In this document: in pieces, positions 50,002-59,229 of the stretch
How the letters are laid out: the number at the start of each line of letters is the position of its first letter
How positions within the stretch are numbered: position 1 is the first letter of the stretch
Origin: Firmicutes bacterium UBA2598
GTDB taxonomy: Bacteria > Bacillota > PH28-bin88
Direction of reading: 5' to 3'
Length of the DNA: 64,000 nucleotides
Assembly (NCBI GenBank): GCA_002339345.1
Contig: DDKM01000060.1
Coordinates: 10,609-74,608, forward strand
The notes under the pieces: generated by a model
The model's input: the letters and a program-made list of their open reading frames with translations, nothing else
Databases searched by the model: none
What the model was told of the DNA's origin: nothing
Translations under genes and position numbers: made by a program

Positions 50002-50104
50002 TTGGCTCAATTTAATTTCCACCGTGCAACTGGATGAATCCCTTTGCACGCCGTTTCCCTTCCTGCTTGGCAGCAGGTGGTATCCATACCGCCTGCCGCT
50101 TCTG

Positions 50105-50156
50105 TCACAATCCGCCCAGAGGACTCCCACCTCTACAGGCGGGAGATGCTTCACCG
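50105..50156. repeat. Hairpin repeat, copy 2 of 2
   Basis: Matches 3778-3829. The right arm ACAGGCGGGAG is intact; the left arm has two changes that weaken the stem. It overlaps the stop codon of the pxpB-pxpC fusion gene. Read on the minus strand both copies could encode GEASPAC(R/T)GGSPLGGL, but no start codon is attached. Confidence 0.75.
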
Positions 50157-51920
50157 GTCCACCTCTTCCACCCACACCGCCATCTCCCGGCCATCCACCG
50201 TGACTCGGTAATGCCTACGGACTGAGGGAACGGCGGTGCATATGCGCCTGATTTGTGTTACGGCCTGTTCTTCCTGGCAAAACAGGACATGGGCTTCCTC
50301 CACCGTTACCTGGCGAAAACACACTCCATCCCCTGGTTTGGCCTGGGCCAGTTTGCCTATATCCGCCGAGATTACCGTGGCAATTTTGGGATAGCCACCG
50401 GTGGTTTGCCGGTCCACCATCATGATGATGGGATAGCCGTCCGCCGGCACTTGAATTGCCCCCAAGGGTATCCCATCGGAGATAATATCTCCCACCCTCG
50501 GCTTGATGGGAGGACCGTCCAGGCGATAACCCATCCGATCGGATTCCGGTTTGATGGTGAATTGGGAATGCAAAAACTCCTGTAATGATGGTGGGTCAAA
50601 ATGATCATCCTGTGGACCCAGCACCACCCTTACCTCCCACGGACCCGCCAGCGGCGGCCGCAGGCTTGCCGGCACCGCGGTACCCGGTTGTGGTAGGGGA
50701 CCCAGGGGGAGACCTGCCAGCAGTATATCCCCCGCCTGGAGGGACCGGCCCTTGAAGCCTCCCACATTACCCCGCAGGTAGGTGGACCTGCTCCCCATGA
50801 CCACCGGCACCTGGATTCCTCCTCCCACTGCCAGGTAGGCCCGACAGCCAAGCCTTGGCCCTTCGAAGGATAAAATACTGCCCGCCTTCACTTGGACAGT
50901 CTCCCACTGGGGAACCGGCCGACAGTCCATGGACGGTCCCAAGTCCCCCCCGGTAATGGCGATGACACTGTCCACCAGGAATTTCAGCTTGGGCCCCAAC
51001 AATGTTATTTCCAGCCCGGCCGCTCCCTCGTCATTACCAACCAATATGTTGGCTGCCCGAAGGGCAAACCGGTCCATGGCCCCCGCCACCGGCATGCCGC
51101 ACGACTGGAAACCATAACGGCCCAGATCCTGTACTGTGGTTAACAGGCCAGGGCGGATAACTTCCAATACCGGCCTGATTTCCCCCCCGGATGCTTCGCC
51201 GGCATCGGTTGTAACTCCTGTGCAGGTAGCCTGTTGGATCCTGTGAAATTCCTCCTGGGAAATAGGTACAAACCGTAAAGTATCACCACTTTTAAACAAC
51301 ACCGGCGGGTCGCGCAGGGGGTCGTACAGTTTTAACGGTGTACGCCCAATCAGCCGCCAACCGCCGGGGCTGGCCACCGGATAAATTCCAGTCTGGCTGC
51401 CGGCGATACCAACCGACCCGGCCGGTATCTCCGCCCGTGGGGTGGAAAGCCGGGGTGTGGCGATCCGGCTGTCCATTCCACCCAAGTAAGGGAAGCCCGG
51501 TGTGAAACCCAGCATAAACACCCGGTATTCCGCCTGGCTGTGGATGGCCACAACCTCAGCCGGGGACAACCCGCAATGGGCAGCCACATCGGCCAGATCC
51601 GGTCCCGCTTCGCCACCATAAAGGGTCGGAATATCCCATTGTCTGCCCTCAACAGTGTGTCCTTGCAGAGAGATGTGAGCCACATCCCTGATTTGGCCCA
51701 GGAGTTCCCCCCAGCCAATCCGGTCCGGGCGGTAGTAGACCAGCACCGAACGATAAGTGGGTACCACTTCCAAAACACCGGGTATTACCCTCTCCTGCAG
51801 GGCCGCAACCATACCCTGGACCTTGCGGTTAACTTCGATGGATATTTCATTGGCAAACTCAACCACTAATGCCTGGTCACCTGCCGGCAGATAACGAGGC
51901 ATGCCCTCCGTTAAAGTCAT
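50151..51920 (-). CDS. pxpBC: 5-oxoprolinase subunits B and C, fused
   Basis: Natural fusion of PxpB (KipI family, about residues 1-230, with GFTPGFPYLGGMDSRIATPR) and PxpC (KipA family, about 255-550, with GLLTTVQDLGRYGFQSCGMP and YLAVGGGIQVPVVMGSRST), about 589 residues. With PxpA these subunits form the ATP-dependent 5-oxoprolinase that opens 5-oxoproline to glutamate. The fused order B-C matches urea-amidolyase-like allophanate domains. I choose ATG 51920, about eight bases after GGAGAG; starts at 51971 and 51932 are alternatives. It is the last gene of the operon. Confidence 0.88.
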   Translation of the reverse strand: MTLTEGMPRYLPAGDQALVVEFANEISIEVNRKVQGMVAALQERVIPGVLEVVPTYRSVLVYYRPDRIGWGELLGQIRDVAHISLQGHTVEGRQWDIPTLYGGEAGPDLADVAAHCGLSPAEVVAIHSQAEYRVFMLGFTPGFPYLGGMDSRIATPRLSTPRAEIPAGSVGIAGSQTGIYPVASPGGWRLIGRTPLKLYDPLRDPPVLFKSGDTLRFVPISQEEFHRIQQATCTGVTTDAGEASGGEIRPVLEVIRPGLLTTVQDLGRYGFQSCGMPVAGAMDRFALRAANILVGNDEGAAGLEITLLGPKLKFLVDSVIAITGGDLGPSMDCRPVPQWETVQVKAGSILSFEGPRLGCRAYLAVGGGIQVPVVMGSRSTYLRGNVGGFKGRSLQAGDILLAGLPLGPLPQPGTAVPASLRPPLAGPWEVRVVLGPQDDHFDPPSLQEFLHSQFTIKPESDRMGYRLDGPPIKPRVGDIISDGIPLGAIQVPADGYPIIMMVDRQTTGGYPKIATVISADIGKLAQAKPGDGVCFRQVTVEEAHVLFCQEEQAVTQIRRICTAVPSVRRHYRVTVDGREMAVWVEEVDR

Positions 51921-51992
51921 CGTCAGCTTCATCTCTCCAGGGCGGGGGAAACCCGCAAGTAATGGAAACAAAACACGTAAAGATAATCCGTA

Positions 51993-53249
51993 TTACGGCC
52001 AAATCTTCAGGGCCCGCAGGATCATCCGCACACCCAACAGCACCGTTATCAATACAACCCCTGTGCCGAGCACATTCTGCAGCTTCCCATTGACGAAATT
52101 ATGCATAATGCGCTTCTGGTTAATTACCAGCAAGAGGAAAATGGCAGAAATAGGCAATAGGACACCATTGAATGCCTGGGCAAACAGGATTACCTGGACA
52201 GGGTTAACGCCAACAAAGGCTACAGTAGCCCCGATACCCATCACAATGAGCCAGATGACCCGGAAACTGGCGGATTTCATGTCTGTATTCCAACCGGCTG
52301 CACCGGAAATGGCGTATGCTGCGGCCAGGGGAGCGGTGATGGCGGACGTACCACCGGCGGCAAAGAGGCCAATGGCGAAGAACCACTTAGCCCAAGAACC
52401 CAATAGCGGCTCCAACTGTTTAGCCATATCCGCAGCGTTTTTGATGGCACCGGTACCGAACATGGAAGCAGCGGTGATAATAATGGCCAAGGAAATCAGG
52501 CCACCTAAACCAATGGAAACCAGGATGTCCAGTTTGCTCTCCTTGATGGCTTGTTCCTTGTTATCACCCTTCCAACGCTCGGCGACGGCAGCGGAATGAA
52601 GATACAGGTTATAAGGGACAACGGTGGTACCAATGATGCCCAGGGTCACCAGCAAGGCGCCGGGTGGAATGGTGGGTACCAGTAGTCCGCGGAAGAGCTC
52701 ACCCATCTCAGGACGAATAATAATGGCGGTAGTCACAAAAACCAGGCTCATAACCACAACCATGGCCACCAGTACTTTTTCCACCAGCTTGTAACTGCCA
52801 GTCCAGAGCAGGGATGCGGCAACCAGGGCGATGACCACTACCCAGGTCTTGCGGGTGAGGCCAAACAACACTTCTAGCCCCATGGAGGCTCCGGAAATGT
52901 TACCGCTTTGGAAAGCGGAATTCCCCACTCCGATGGCTCCCACAATCAACAGTACCGCAAAGGCTTTAGCCGCAGGCTGGGCAAAGGTTTCCCGGATGGC
53001 AGCGCCCAGGCCCTTACCGGTGACAATGCCGACCCGGGCAGACATTTCCTGCAACAGCATAGTGGCTATGGTGGAAAATAGCATCGCCCACAACAGGGCA
53101 TACTTATAGTTTACGCCGGCCATGGTGGCGGTGGTCACGGTCCCTGGACCGATAAAAGCTGCAGTTACCACTGCGGCAGGTCCCACGTTTTTGAGCCGGG
53201 CCCATAAACTGTTATTTGTGGTTGTCCCGGTTCCTACTTGTGTTTTCAT
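51993..53249 (-). CDS. Nramp family transporter lacking canonical metal ligands
   Basis: Inner-membrane protein of 418 residues, eleven or so helices, clearly of the Nramp fold. In helix 1 the metal-binding DPGN motif is GPGT (34-37), and in helix 6 the usual MPH is VPY (211-213, VVPYNLYLHS). The Asp, Asn and Met that hold manganese or iron are all replaced, so it is unlikely to be an ordinary metal importer. Inside the pxp operon it might move another ion or a small organic molecule. ATG 53249; 24 bases after the DUF1445 gene. Confidence 0.85.
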   Translation of the reverse strand: MKTQVGTGTTTNNSLWARLKNVGPAAVVTAAFIGPGTVTTATMAGVNYKYALLWAMLFSTIATMLLQEMSARVGIVTGKGLGAAIRETFAQPAAKAFAVLLIVGAIGVGNSAFQSGNISGASMGLEVLFGLTRKTWVVVIALVAASLLWTGSYKLVEKVLVAMVVVMSLVFVTTAIIIRPEMGELFRGLLVPTIPPGALLVTLGIIGTTVVPYNLYLHSAAVAERWKGDNKEQAIKESKLDILVSIGLGGLISLAIIITAASMFGTGAIKNAADMAKQLEPLLGSWAKWFFAIGLFAAGGTSAITAPLAAAYAISGAAGWNTDMKSASFRVIWLIVMGIGATVAFVGVNPVQVILFAQAFNGVLLPISAIFLLLVINQKRIMHNFVNGKLQNVLGTGVVLITVLLGVRMILRALKIWP

Positions 53250-53272
53250 TTCTGTTCCCCCAATCCAAATTC

Positions 53273-54061
53273 TTATCCATTGGTACTAAAAATTTCTATC
53301 AGTTCTTCTTCCTTCAGGTCACTAATGAACATGTGTCCTGGCGCATGGGTGATCATCAGTTCCGGTTTAGCCTCCATGGCCACCGCCTGTGGTGTCACCC
53401 CACAAGCCCAAAACACCGGCACCTCCCCATCCCGGATGATTACCGCATCACCGAAATCCGGCCTTTCCAATGAAGCAATCCCAAGCTCGGCCGGGTTGCC
53501 AACGTGGACGGGCGCCCCGTGCACAGCCGGATAACGGGCGGTCACCTCCACCGCCTTCTGGACCAATTCGGCAGGAATGGGCCGCATACTAACCACCATA
53601 GGCCCGTGAAAAACCCCCGCTGGCTGGCACTGCCGGTTGGTAATGTACATGGACACATTTTTGCCCTCACTGATATGACGTAAAGGTATACCCTCAGCCA
53701 TTAACGCCCGTTCAAAGGTAAAACTGCATCCGATGAGAAAGGCCACCAGGTCGTCCCGCCAGTAGGGGGTAATATCGAGGGTCTCCCCTTCCAATTGTCC
53801 GTTACGGTACACGCGATAACGGGGCAGGTCGGTGCGCAGGTCCGCTCCCGTCGCCAGCCTTGCTGGATAAGGGGAACCTACCGGTGTAACCTCCAGCAGT
53901 GGGCAGGATCTCGGATTTAACTCACAAAAACGCTGGAAATCACCTGCCACCTCCTGGGGCAGAATTACCAGGTTAGCCTGGGTGTAACCTGGTGCTAGCC
54001 CAGAAGTGGGGCCGGTAAGTTCTCCCAGGCGCATGGCCAGACGTGCCTCTTGTGGTGTCAT
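53273..54061 (-). CDS. DUF1445 protein (D-glutamate cyclase-like/YcsI)
   Basis: Cytosolic protein of 262 residues of the DUF1445 family (YcsI, putative hydro-lyase). Family landmarks are GYTQANLVILP, FLIGCSFTFERALMAEGIP, GPMVVSMRPIP and HAPGHMFISD. In animals the related domain is a D-glutamate cyclase that makes 5-oxo-D-proline, so a role on the same metabolite as PxpABC is reasonable. GGGGAGTG lies upstream of ATG 54061. It sits between pxpA and the Nramp-like gene. Confidence 0.85.
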   Translation of the reverse strand: MTPQEARLAMRLGELTGPTSGLAPGYTQANLVILPQEVAGDFQRFCELNPRSCPLLEVTPVGSPYPARLATGADLRTDLPRYRVYRNGQLEGETLDITPYWRDDLVAFLIGCSFTFERALMAEGIPLRHISEGKNVSMYITNRQCQPAGVFHGPMVVSMRPIPAELVQKAVEVTARYPAVHGAPVHVGNPAELGIASLERPDFGDAVIIRDGEVPVFWACGVTPQAVAMEAKPELMITHAPGHMFISDLKEEELIEIFSTNG

Positions 54062-54070
54062 CAACCAGCT

Positions 54071-54844
54071 TCACTCCCCTGCTTTACCCACAATGTTAGC
54101 CATCGGGGCAATGGTGATTCCTTCCTGTAACAGCAACCGGCGAATATCCGCCACATAGGCCACGGCATCGGGAGTATCTCCATGCACACAAACGGTATCC
54201 GCCTGGACAGGCAGTTCTTCGCCGGTAAGGGCTGTTAGGACCCCCTCCACCACCATACGGCGAACCCGCCTGGCTCCCTCCACCGGATCCTTGATGAGGG
54301 CTTGGGGATTGCTCCTGGGTACCAGATTACCATCGGCAGTATAGGCTCGGTCAGCAAAGACTTCACCGGCCACCTTCAGCCCAGCCTCCCTGCCTGCGTG
54401 ATACAGGGCAGATCCCGCCAGGGCCACCAGCACCAGTTCCCTATCCATAGCCGCCACCGCCCCGGCGATGGCCTTGGCCAGCACGGGATCCTTAGCTGCC
54501 ATGTTGTAAAGTGCGCCATGGGGTTTGACGTGCTGCAGCCGCCCCCCGGCAGACTGTACAAAGGCGGCAAGGGCTCCCACCTGGTATGTAATGTAGGCCG
54601 AAGCTTCCTGGGGGCTCACCGCCATGTCCCGGCGGCCAAAACCCAACAGATCCGGAAAACCCGGGTGGGCACCGACAGCCACCCCCCGCTCCATGGCCAA
54701 CCGGACGGTTTTCTGCATAATCAAGGGATCGCCGGCATGAAAGCCACAGGCGATGTTGGCGGATGTGATATACTCCATCACTTCCGCATCCATACCCAGG
54801 CTATAGGCCCCAAATCCTTCACCCAGATCACAGTTCAGGTCTAT
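54071..54844 (-). CDS. pxpA: 5-oxoprolinase subunit A, start codon unclear
   Basis: LamB/YcsF-family subunit A of 5-oxoprolinase. From ATG 54793 the protein has ITSANIACGFHAGDP, GAHPGFPDLLGFGRR and VKPHGALYN. However, the frame continues upstream and encodes the conserved N-terminus IDLNCDLGEGFGAYSLG (54844-54794), which the family always has and which an ATG at 54793 would omit. Between this and an in-frame TAG (54859-54857) the codons are AAG ACG AGA GCA ATA, with no ATG, GTG or TTG. Initiation may use ATA 54844 or ACG 54853 (AAAGGGGGTG lies upstream), or the sequence has an error. Confidence 0.85.
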   Translation of the reverse strand: MDLNCDLGEGFGAYSLGMDAEVMEYITSANIACGFHAGDPLIMQKTVRLAMERGVAVGAHPGFPDLLGFGRRDMAVSPQEASAYITYQVGALAAFVQSAGGRLQHVKPHGALYNMAAKDPVLAKAIAGAVAAMDRELVLVALAGSALYHAGREAGLKVAGEVFADRAYTADGNLVPRSNPQALIKDPVEGARRVRRMVVEGVLTALTGEELPVQADTVCVHGDTPDAVAYVADIRRLLLQEGITIAPMANIVGKAGE

Positions 54845-54879
54845 TGCTCTCGTCTTCTACACCCCCTTTCCGGTAATTG

Positions 54880-55665
54880 TCAGCTCTCTCCCGCCTCACC
54901 TCCTCCTGCTATCCGGTCCTTGAAGCCAAGTTCCATGGAAATGCTGTCAACGGTTTGTTTGACCCTAGCCGCAATCACAGGAATTTTATGCGGTGGGAAC
55001 TGGATCAAGGCCCCAGCCACACTAAGGGAAGCCACCACATGCCCGTTAAAATCGCGAATCGGCATCGCCACAGCGGCCGTACCTTCCACCAATTCACCCA
55101 GGCTGACAGTGTAACCTTTTTGCCGCTCTTCGGCAATGGTAGCCCGCAGTTGCTCCAAGGTAGCAGGGGTGATCGGCGTATATGATTTGAGTGGTAGCTC
55201 CCTTAAAATCTCCTCCATTTCCCTTTGGGGCAAAAAGGCCAACAGGGCGCGGGGGCAGGCGCCGGCATGCAGGAAAGCCCGGCGTCCCATCCGGGTATAC
55301 AGGCGGACGGGATGGGTAGTCTCCACCTTCTCAATGTATACCGCTTCAATTCCATCCCTGACCAGCAATTGCACGGTCAACTGCAAATCATCACGCAACC
55401 GCTGCATGTGGGGGATCGCCACCGCCCGCAGTTCAAGCTGTTCAGCCACCAGATTACCAAGTTCAAGCAATTTTAAGCCAAGTTTATATCGCCTGTCAGC
55501 GGTGCGGCTGACCAGGCCGTTGGCCTCCAGGGTACTCAGGAGCCGGTAGGCTGTGGGTTTGGGTATCCCAGATAGGGATGCTACCTCCGTCAGGCTGAGC
55601 ACCGACTGCTCCGGGGTAAACAAACCCAATAGTTTTAATCCCTTATCCAAGCTGTTGGTAATCAT
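54880..55665 (-). CDS. IclR family transcriptional regulator
   Basis: Regulator of 261 residues. The winged helix (about 15-70) has LSLTEVASLSGIPKPTAYRL; the effector domain has LGLKLLELGNLVAEQLELRA and LVEGTAAVAMPIRDFNGHV. It precedes pxpA in the same orientation by about 25 bases and probably controls the 5-oxoproline operon as its first gene. ATG 55665 follows CGGAGGAG. Confidence 0.9.
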   Translation of the reverse strand: MITNSLDKGLKLLGLFTPEQSVLSLTEVASLSGIPKPTAYRLLSTLEANGLVSRTADRRYKLGLKLLELGNLVAEQLELRAVAIPHMQRLRDDLQLTVQLLVRDGIEAVYIEKVETTHPVRLYTRMGRRAFLHAGACPRALLAFLPQREMEEILRELPLKSYTPITPATLEQLRATIAEERQKGYTVSLGELVEGTAAVAMPIRDFNGHVVASLSVAGALIQFPPHKIPVIAARVKQTVDSISMELGFKDRIAGGGEAGES

Positions 55666-55845
55666 TTACTCCTCCGTTTTACATATTGAAATGCTGGTTT
55701 AATATATAAAATTTATCGTCTATATTCTCTAAATATTTGCATATCCCTTCTCTGCCCATGGCTGGAGTCGTAAATTTTTCCTAAATGAGCAGGCATTCCT
55801 CTCCCAACCCATCGAGATAAAAATCGACCCTTTCATCATGGCGAG

Positions 55846-55877
55846 TAAAAACCAGGTCCATGGCAAGGACCTGGTTC
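55846..55877 (-). terminator. Rho-independent terminator
   Basis: GGACCTGGTT (55876-55867 side) and AACCAGGTCC (55850-55859) form a perfect ten-base stem with a seven-base loop; on the minus strand it runs into TTTT. It ends the operon whose last gene is the metallo-hydrolase. The rest of 55666-55917 is AT-rich and likely carries the IclR promoter. Confidence 0.8.
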
Positions 55878-55917
55878 ATTGACTTCCTGTACGCACTAAA
55901 GGGAGGGCTACACTCCC

Positions 55918-56910
55918 TTATACACGCGGGGGAAAATAAAGGACGGTTTCCCCAACCTCCTTGACCAACCTGCCCTCCATGACAAGGTATTCCAGGTGGG
56001 CCAGGGTTTCGGCAATGGCGAAGCGGGTATCGCTTAAAGAGAGATCGCTACCAAAGATCCTTCCCATGGCTTCAAAGGCAGTGGTGCCACCTGGATTAAC
56101 CGCCGCAACCGCCGCCATCAACCGCTGGTGGTGGTGTTCCTGCATTGCGCTAATACGTTCCGTAAAGGTTTGGAAAACAGGCCCGTGGGATGGTAAAACC
56201 AAGTGTACTGGCATTCCCTTTATGGCTGCCAGGGATTGCAGGTAGTCCAGCAAGGGATTAGGGCTGCGCCCGGGCCAAAGACTGATATTGGAGGTGATAT
56301 GGGGCAAAAGGTGATCACCGGATAGCAGTAATCGGCGGTCAGGTTCGTAGAAACAAAGATGACCGTCGGTATGGCCGGGTGTCACCAGCACAGACCATCG
56401 TCCCCCACCCATGGCTATCTCATCCCCATGTTTCAAAAAGTTATCAATTTGGGGTTCCGGCTTCACCCAGTCAATCCGCATGGCCATTGATTCAAGAATG
56501 GCTGAGGCTGTTGGCCGAGGTACTCCGTGTCCGATCAAGTACTGCAGCCGGATGTCTTCGCGCGCCATTACGGGATTCCAGGCCATACCGGCAGTGTGGT
56601 GGTCTGTCTCCGACATCAGCACCCTTGCTCCCGTCCAGGACTGCAGCATCCCGGCCGCACCGTAGTGGTCGGGATGGAAATGGGTGATGATGATGGTGCG
56701 GATATCTCTAGGCACAATATCAGTTTGGGCAAAAAATTGCTTCCAAGTATCAACACCTGTTGGATAGTTGAGCCCGGTGTCCACCAGCACCCAACCGTCC
56801 CCATCCCGTAACAGATAGCAATTGACCCATTTTAGGGCAAAGGGTACCGGTATGGCAATGCGGTAAATCCCTTCGATCTTTTCCTGGATTATCGGCTTTC
56901 TTTCGATCAT
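55918..56910 (-). CDS. Metallo-beta-lactamase fold hydrolase
   Basis: Cytosolic hydrolase of 330 residues. The metal motif HFHPDHYGAAG is complete, followed by VTPGHTDGHLCFY and LSGDHLLPHITS with further ligands, and a helical C-terminal domain (MQEHHHQRLMAAV). This layout fits glyoxalase II-like thioesterases. Near an acyl-CoA dehydrogenase and a keto-acid cleavage enzyme, acyl-CoA hydrolysis is possible. ATG 56910 follows AAAGGAAT. The permease gene lies 53 bases upstream. Confidence 0.82.
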   Translation of the reverse strand: MIERKPIIQEKIEGIYRIAIPVPFALKWVNCYLLRDGDGWVLVDTGLNYPTGVDTWKQFFAQTDIVPRDIRTIIITHFHPDHYGAAGMLQSWTGARVLMSETDHHTAGMAWNPVMAREDIRLQYLIGHGVPRPTASAILESMAMRIDWVKPEPQIDNFLKHGDEIAMGGGRWSVLVTPGHTDGHLCFYEPDRRLLLSGDHLLPHITSNISLWPGRSPNPLLDYLQSLAAIKGMPVHLVLPSHGPVFQTFTERISAMQEHHHQRLMAAVAAVNPGGTTAFEAMGRIFGSDLSLSDTRFAIAETLAHLEYLVMEGRLVKEVGETVLYFPPRV

Positions 56911-56963
56911 GATCAATTCCTTTCTGCCATTAATGTGGCCGGACTGTCCCAACATCATTTATT

Positions 56964-58346
56964 TTATACTGGTAGGAGCAGGGCCCAGCGACTGAGCAGA
57001 GTGACCACCACCACCGCCATGAAGGCCACATAGGCGGAATTCCACCGTAAACCAATTTCGGCACTGCTGATACCGGATTGCCCAGCCATCATCAAGTTAA
57101 CCCCAGAAAAGGGGGAAATGCTGGCCCCCAGTCCCCACCCGGCGATTAAAGCAAGGGCCATCACCTGGGGCGGCATCCCCAGGGCCGCCGGGCTCAGATT
57201 CAACAGGTATGTGGAAATTGGAATCACCGGGTGCACTCCCACCACAGCCAGAATGATGATGGAAAACAGGATACTGCTAACCATTCCGCCCGGTAACATC
57301 TGGCCCAGACCTTGGACCAACCCCGGCACCCGATTGCCAAAGCCGGAGGTCTGGATGGCGTAACCGAAAAACCCCGCACTGACAAACAGCACCACATCAT
57401 TACTTTGCCCCGGCAGGACCTGGTTGACGTATTTTTTGTATTCTACCAGAAGGTGACCGGTCTTGCCAAGGAGGGCAGCCCAAGGAATGGGAAACAATAA
57501 CGAAATCAAGGGTATGAAATTCACAAGGGGTATGCTGGTTAATATATCCAGTAAAACTACCAGGCCAAACAGGGTGGTGCCGATGAGGACCAGTTCACCC
57601 AGTTTGCCCCAGGACACCCCCTTGTGATCTCCTTTAACCCGCGAGGGGGCACAAAAACGGAAACCGCCGATCCGGCCAACCTCCATAATCCATCCCAATA
57701 TCAAGGAGATTGCTGACAACGCCAGCCCCATGGCTAGAATGTCAAAGAGATTCAGATCAAGGGCATGTAACATCATACCCACTGAAATGAATCCGGGTGC
57801 CCAAAAAACCGCCGCCCCATACCCCCTGAGGATAGCGGTACCGATGGTGCGAGTAGCATCCCGCAAGCCGGTTGCCTTACTTAACTGGTACATAATGGGT
57901 ATAACGGCAAAGTTCAAGAGCACCCCGACAAACAGGGAAAGAGTGGTAGTTAAAAGGTACAACCTGTTGTGGTTATAGACGAACCTAGCATAGAATTCCG
58001 CCAGCGCCTCCAGATACCCGCCATACCGGAGGGGTGTACCCAGAAGGGGCACCGTCAAGAATACCGCCAGGATGTTGGCATTGCGGCTGAAACCGGCAGT
58101 CCAGGCCGTTGTGTGCACTCCTGCCCATACCAGCAAAATGATGCTTAAACCCAGTAACACGTAACTGCTGTGCCGGGCGGGCCCGCGAGCCAGGGGCAGG
58201 CACTGCAGCAGGGCCAACAGACAAACCCAGCCGACCAGGAGATCCCCGCGGACAACGCCAAAGGACACCACCAGATAGGCCAGGGGAATGAGCATAATGG
58301 TGGCGCCTCGCCCCAGGGTTAAACCATTTCGCAACTGGGGTAACAT
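56964..58346 (-). CDS. Ion-transporter-like membrane protein, family not recognised
   Basis: Very hydrophobic protein of 460 residues with about twelve helices. The region GWGLGASISPFSGVNLMMAG near the C-terminus resembles the substrate loops of ion-transporter superfamily carriers (DASS, CitMHS, DctM), and NDVVLFVSAGFFGYAIQTSG is similar in style. I cannot place it in a named family. It may take up the acid handled by the adjacent enzymes. ATG 58346 follows GGGGGTGG; 15 bases separate it from the preceding gene. Confidence 0.7.
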   Translation of the reverse strand: MLPQLRNGLTLGRGATIMLIPLAYLVVSFGVVRGDLLVGWVCLLALLQCLPLARGPARHSSYVLLGLSIILLVWAGVHTTAWTAGFSRNANILAVFLTVPLLGTPLRYGGYLEALAEFYARFVYNHNRLYLLTTTLSLFVGVLLNFAVIPIMYQLSKATGLRDATRTIGTAILRGYGAAVFWAPGFISVGMMLHALDLNLFDILAMGLALSAISLILGWIMEVGRIGGFRFCAPSRVKGDHKGVSWGKLGELVLIGTTLFGLVVLLDILTSIPLVNFIPLISLLFPIPWAALLGKTGHLLVEYKKYVNQVLPGQSNDVVLFVSAGFFGYAIQTSGFGNRVPGLVQGLGQMLPGGMVSSILFSIIILAVVGVHPVIPISTYLLNLSPAALGMPPQVMALALIAGWGLGASISPFSGVNLMMAGQSGISSAEIGLRWNSAYVAFMAVVVVTLLSRWALLLPV

Positions 58347-58361
58347 CAGACCACCCCCGCC

Positions 58362-59207
58362 CTAGACGCCCAACGGCGGTATGCCCAACATTGCCCTTGC
58401 TTCCTCGGGGGAAGCGATTTCCAATCCCAGTTCCCTGGCGATGCGCACGGTGCGGGCAACCAGTTGGGCGTTGCTGTGGGCCAGTTCACCCTTCCGGTAA
58501 TAGATGTTGTCCTCCATCCCCACCCGGACCATCCCCCCCATGAGCATGGAAAGGGTGGTCAGGGGTAACTGGCTCCCACCAATGGCGGATACGTTAAAGA
58601 TACAGTCAGACGGCAGGAAATCAATCAGAGAAAGGAGATGCTTGGGGGTGGCATCAATAGCCCCCTGGTATTTCATCCCCAGCACCAGGTTAATGTAATA
58701 TGGTTTGTCCACCAGGCCCTTGATGATGAGGTTTTGCACCTCTCGATACATGGCATGGCTGAAGACCTCCATCTCTGCCTTGATGCCCCTTTCCTGCATC
58801 ACCCGGGCAAATCTTTCAATTTCCCAGGTCGGGTTCATAAAGATGGAACCGGCATTGGGTCCGGTAACCCTTAACATGGTCCCCATATTAAGGCTGGCCA
58901 TTTCCGGTTGGGCATCCAAAATACGCATCCGGTCCTCCAGGGTCAAACCAGGGCCCCCGCCCGTGGTATCCTGGATGATTAGAGGGCATTTTTCCCTGAT
59001 CATCCTATGGATTTCCCTGTAGACCGCAGGATCGGATGTGATCTTGCCAGTGTTGTCCCGGGCATGGACATGAATGATGGCAGCTCCCTCATTGTAACAA
59101 TCATAAGCCTCTTTAGCAATTTCCACCGGTTGTTCCGGTAGGGCAGGATTGGCCTCCTTGCCATGCAGGCCGCCGGTAGTGGCGACGGTAACGATCAGCT
59201 TGCGCAA
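58362..59207 (-). CDS. Beta-keto acid cleavage enzyme (BKACE, DUF849)
   Basis: Zinc enzyme of 281 residues, TIM barrel. The metal pair is His46 and His48 in AAIIHVHARDNTG; other landmarks are QDTTGGGPG, MGTMLRVTGPNAGS and RVGMEDNIYYRKGELAHSNA. Members, such as 3-keto-5-aminohexanoate cleavage enzyme, exchange acetyl-CoA with a beta-keto acid to give acetoacetate and a new acyl-CoA. The exact substrate is unknown. The start is TTG 59207 behind GGAAGGAGG; the ATG at 59273 would lie in the leader hairpin. Confidence 0.85.
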   Translation of the reverse strand: MRKLIVTVATTGGLHGKEANPALPEQPVEIAKEAYDCYNEGAAIIHVHARDNTGKITSDPAVYREIHRMIREKCPLIIQDTTGGGPGLTLEDRMRILDAQPEMASLNMGTMLRVTGPNAGSIFMNPTWEIERFARVMQERGIKAEMEVFSHAMYREVQNLIIKGLVDKPYYINLVLGMKYQGAIDATPKHLLSLIDFLPSDCIFNVSAIGGSQLPLTTLSMLMGGMVRVGMEDNIYYRKGELAHSNAQLVARTVRIARELGLEIASPEEARAMLGIPPLGV

Positions 59208-59229
59208 AGATCTGGCCTCCTTCCGGATT

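Noticed and set aside
54857..54859. Pyrrolysine read-through of the TAG ahead of pxpA
   Set aside because: A GTG directly before TAG has no properly spaced ribosome binding site and no pyl genes are in the window.
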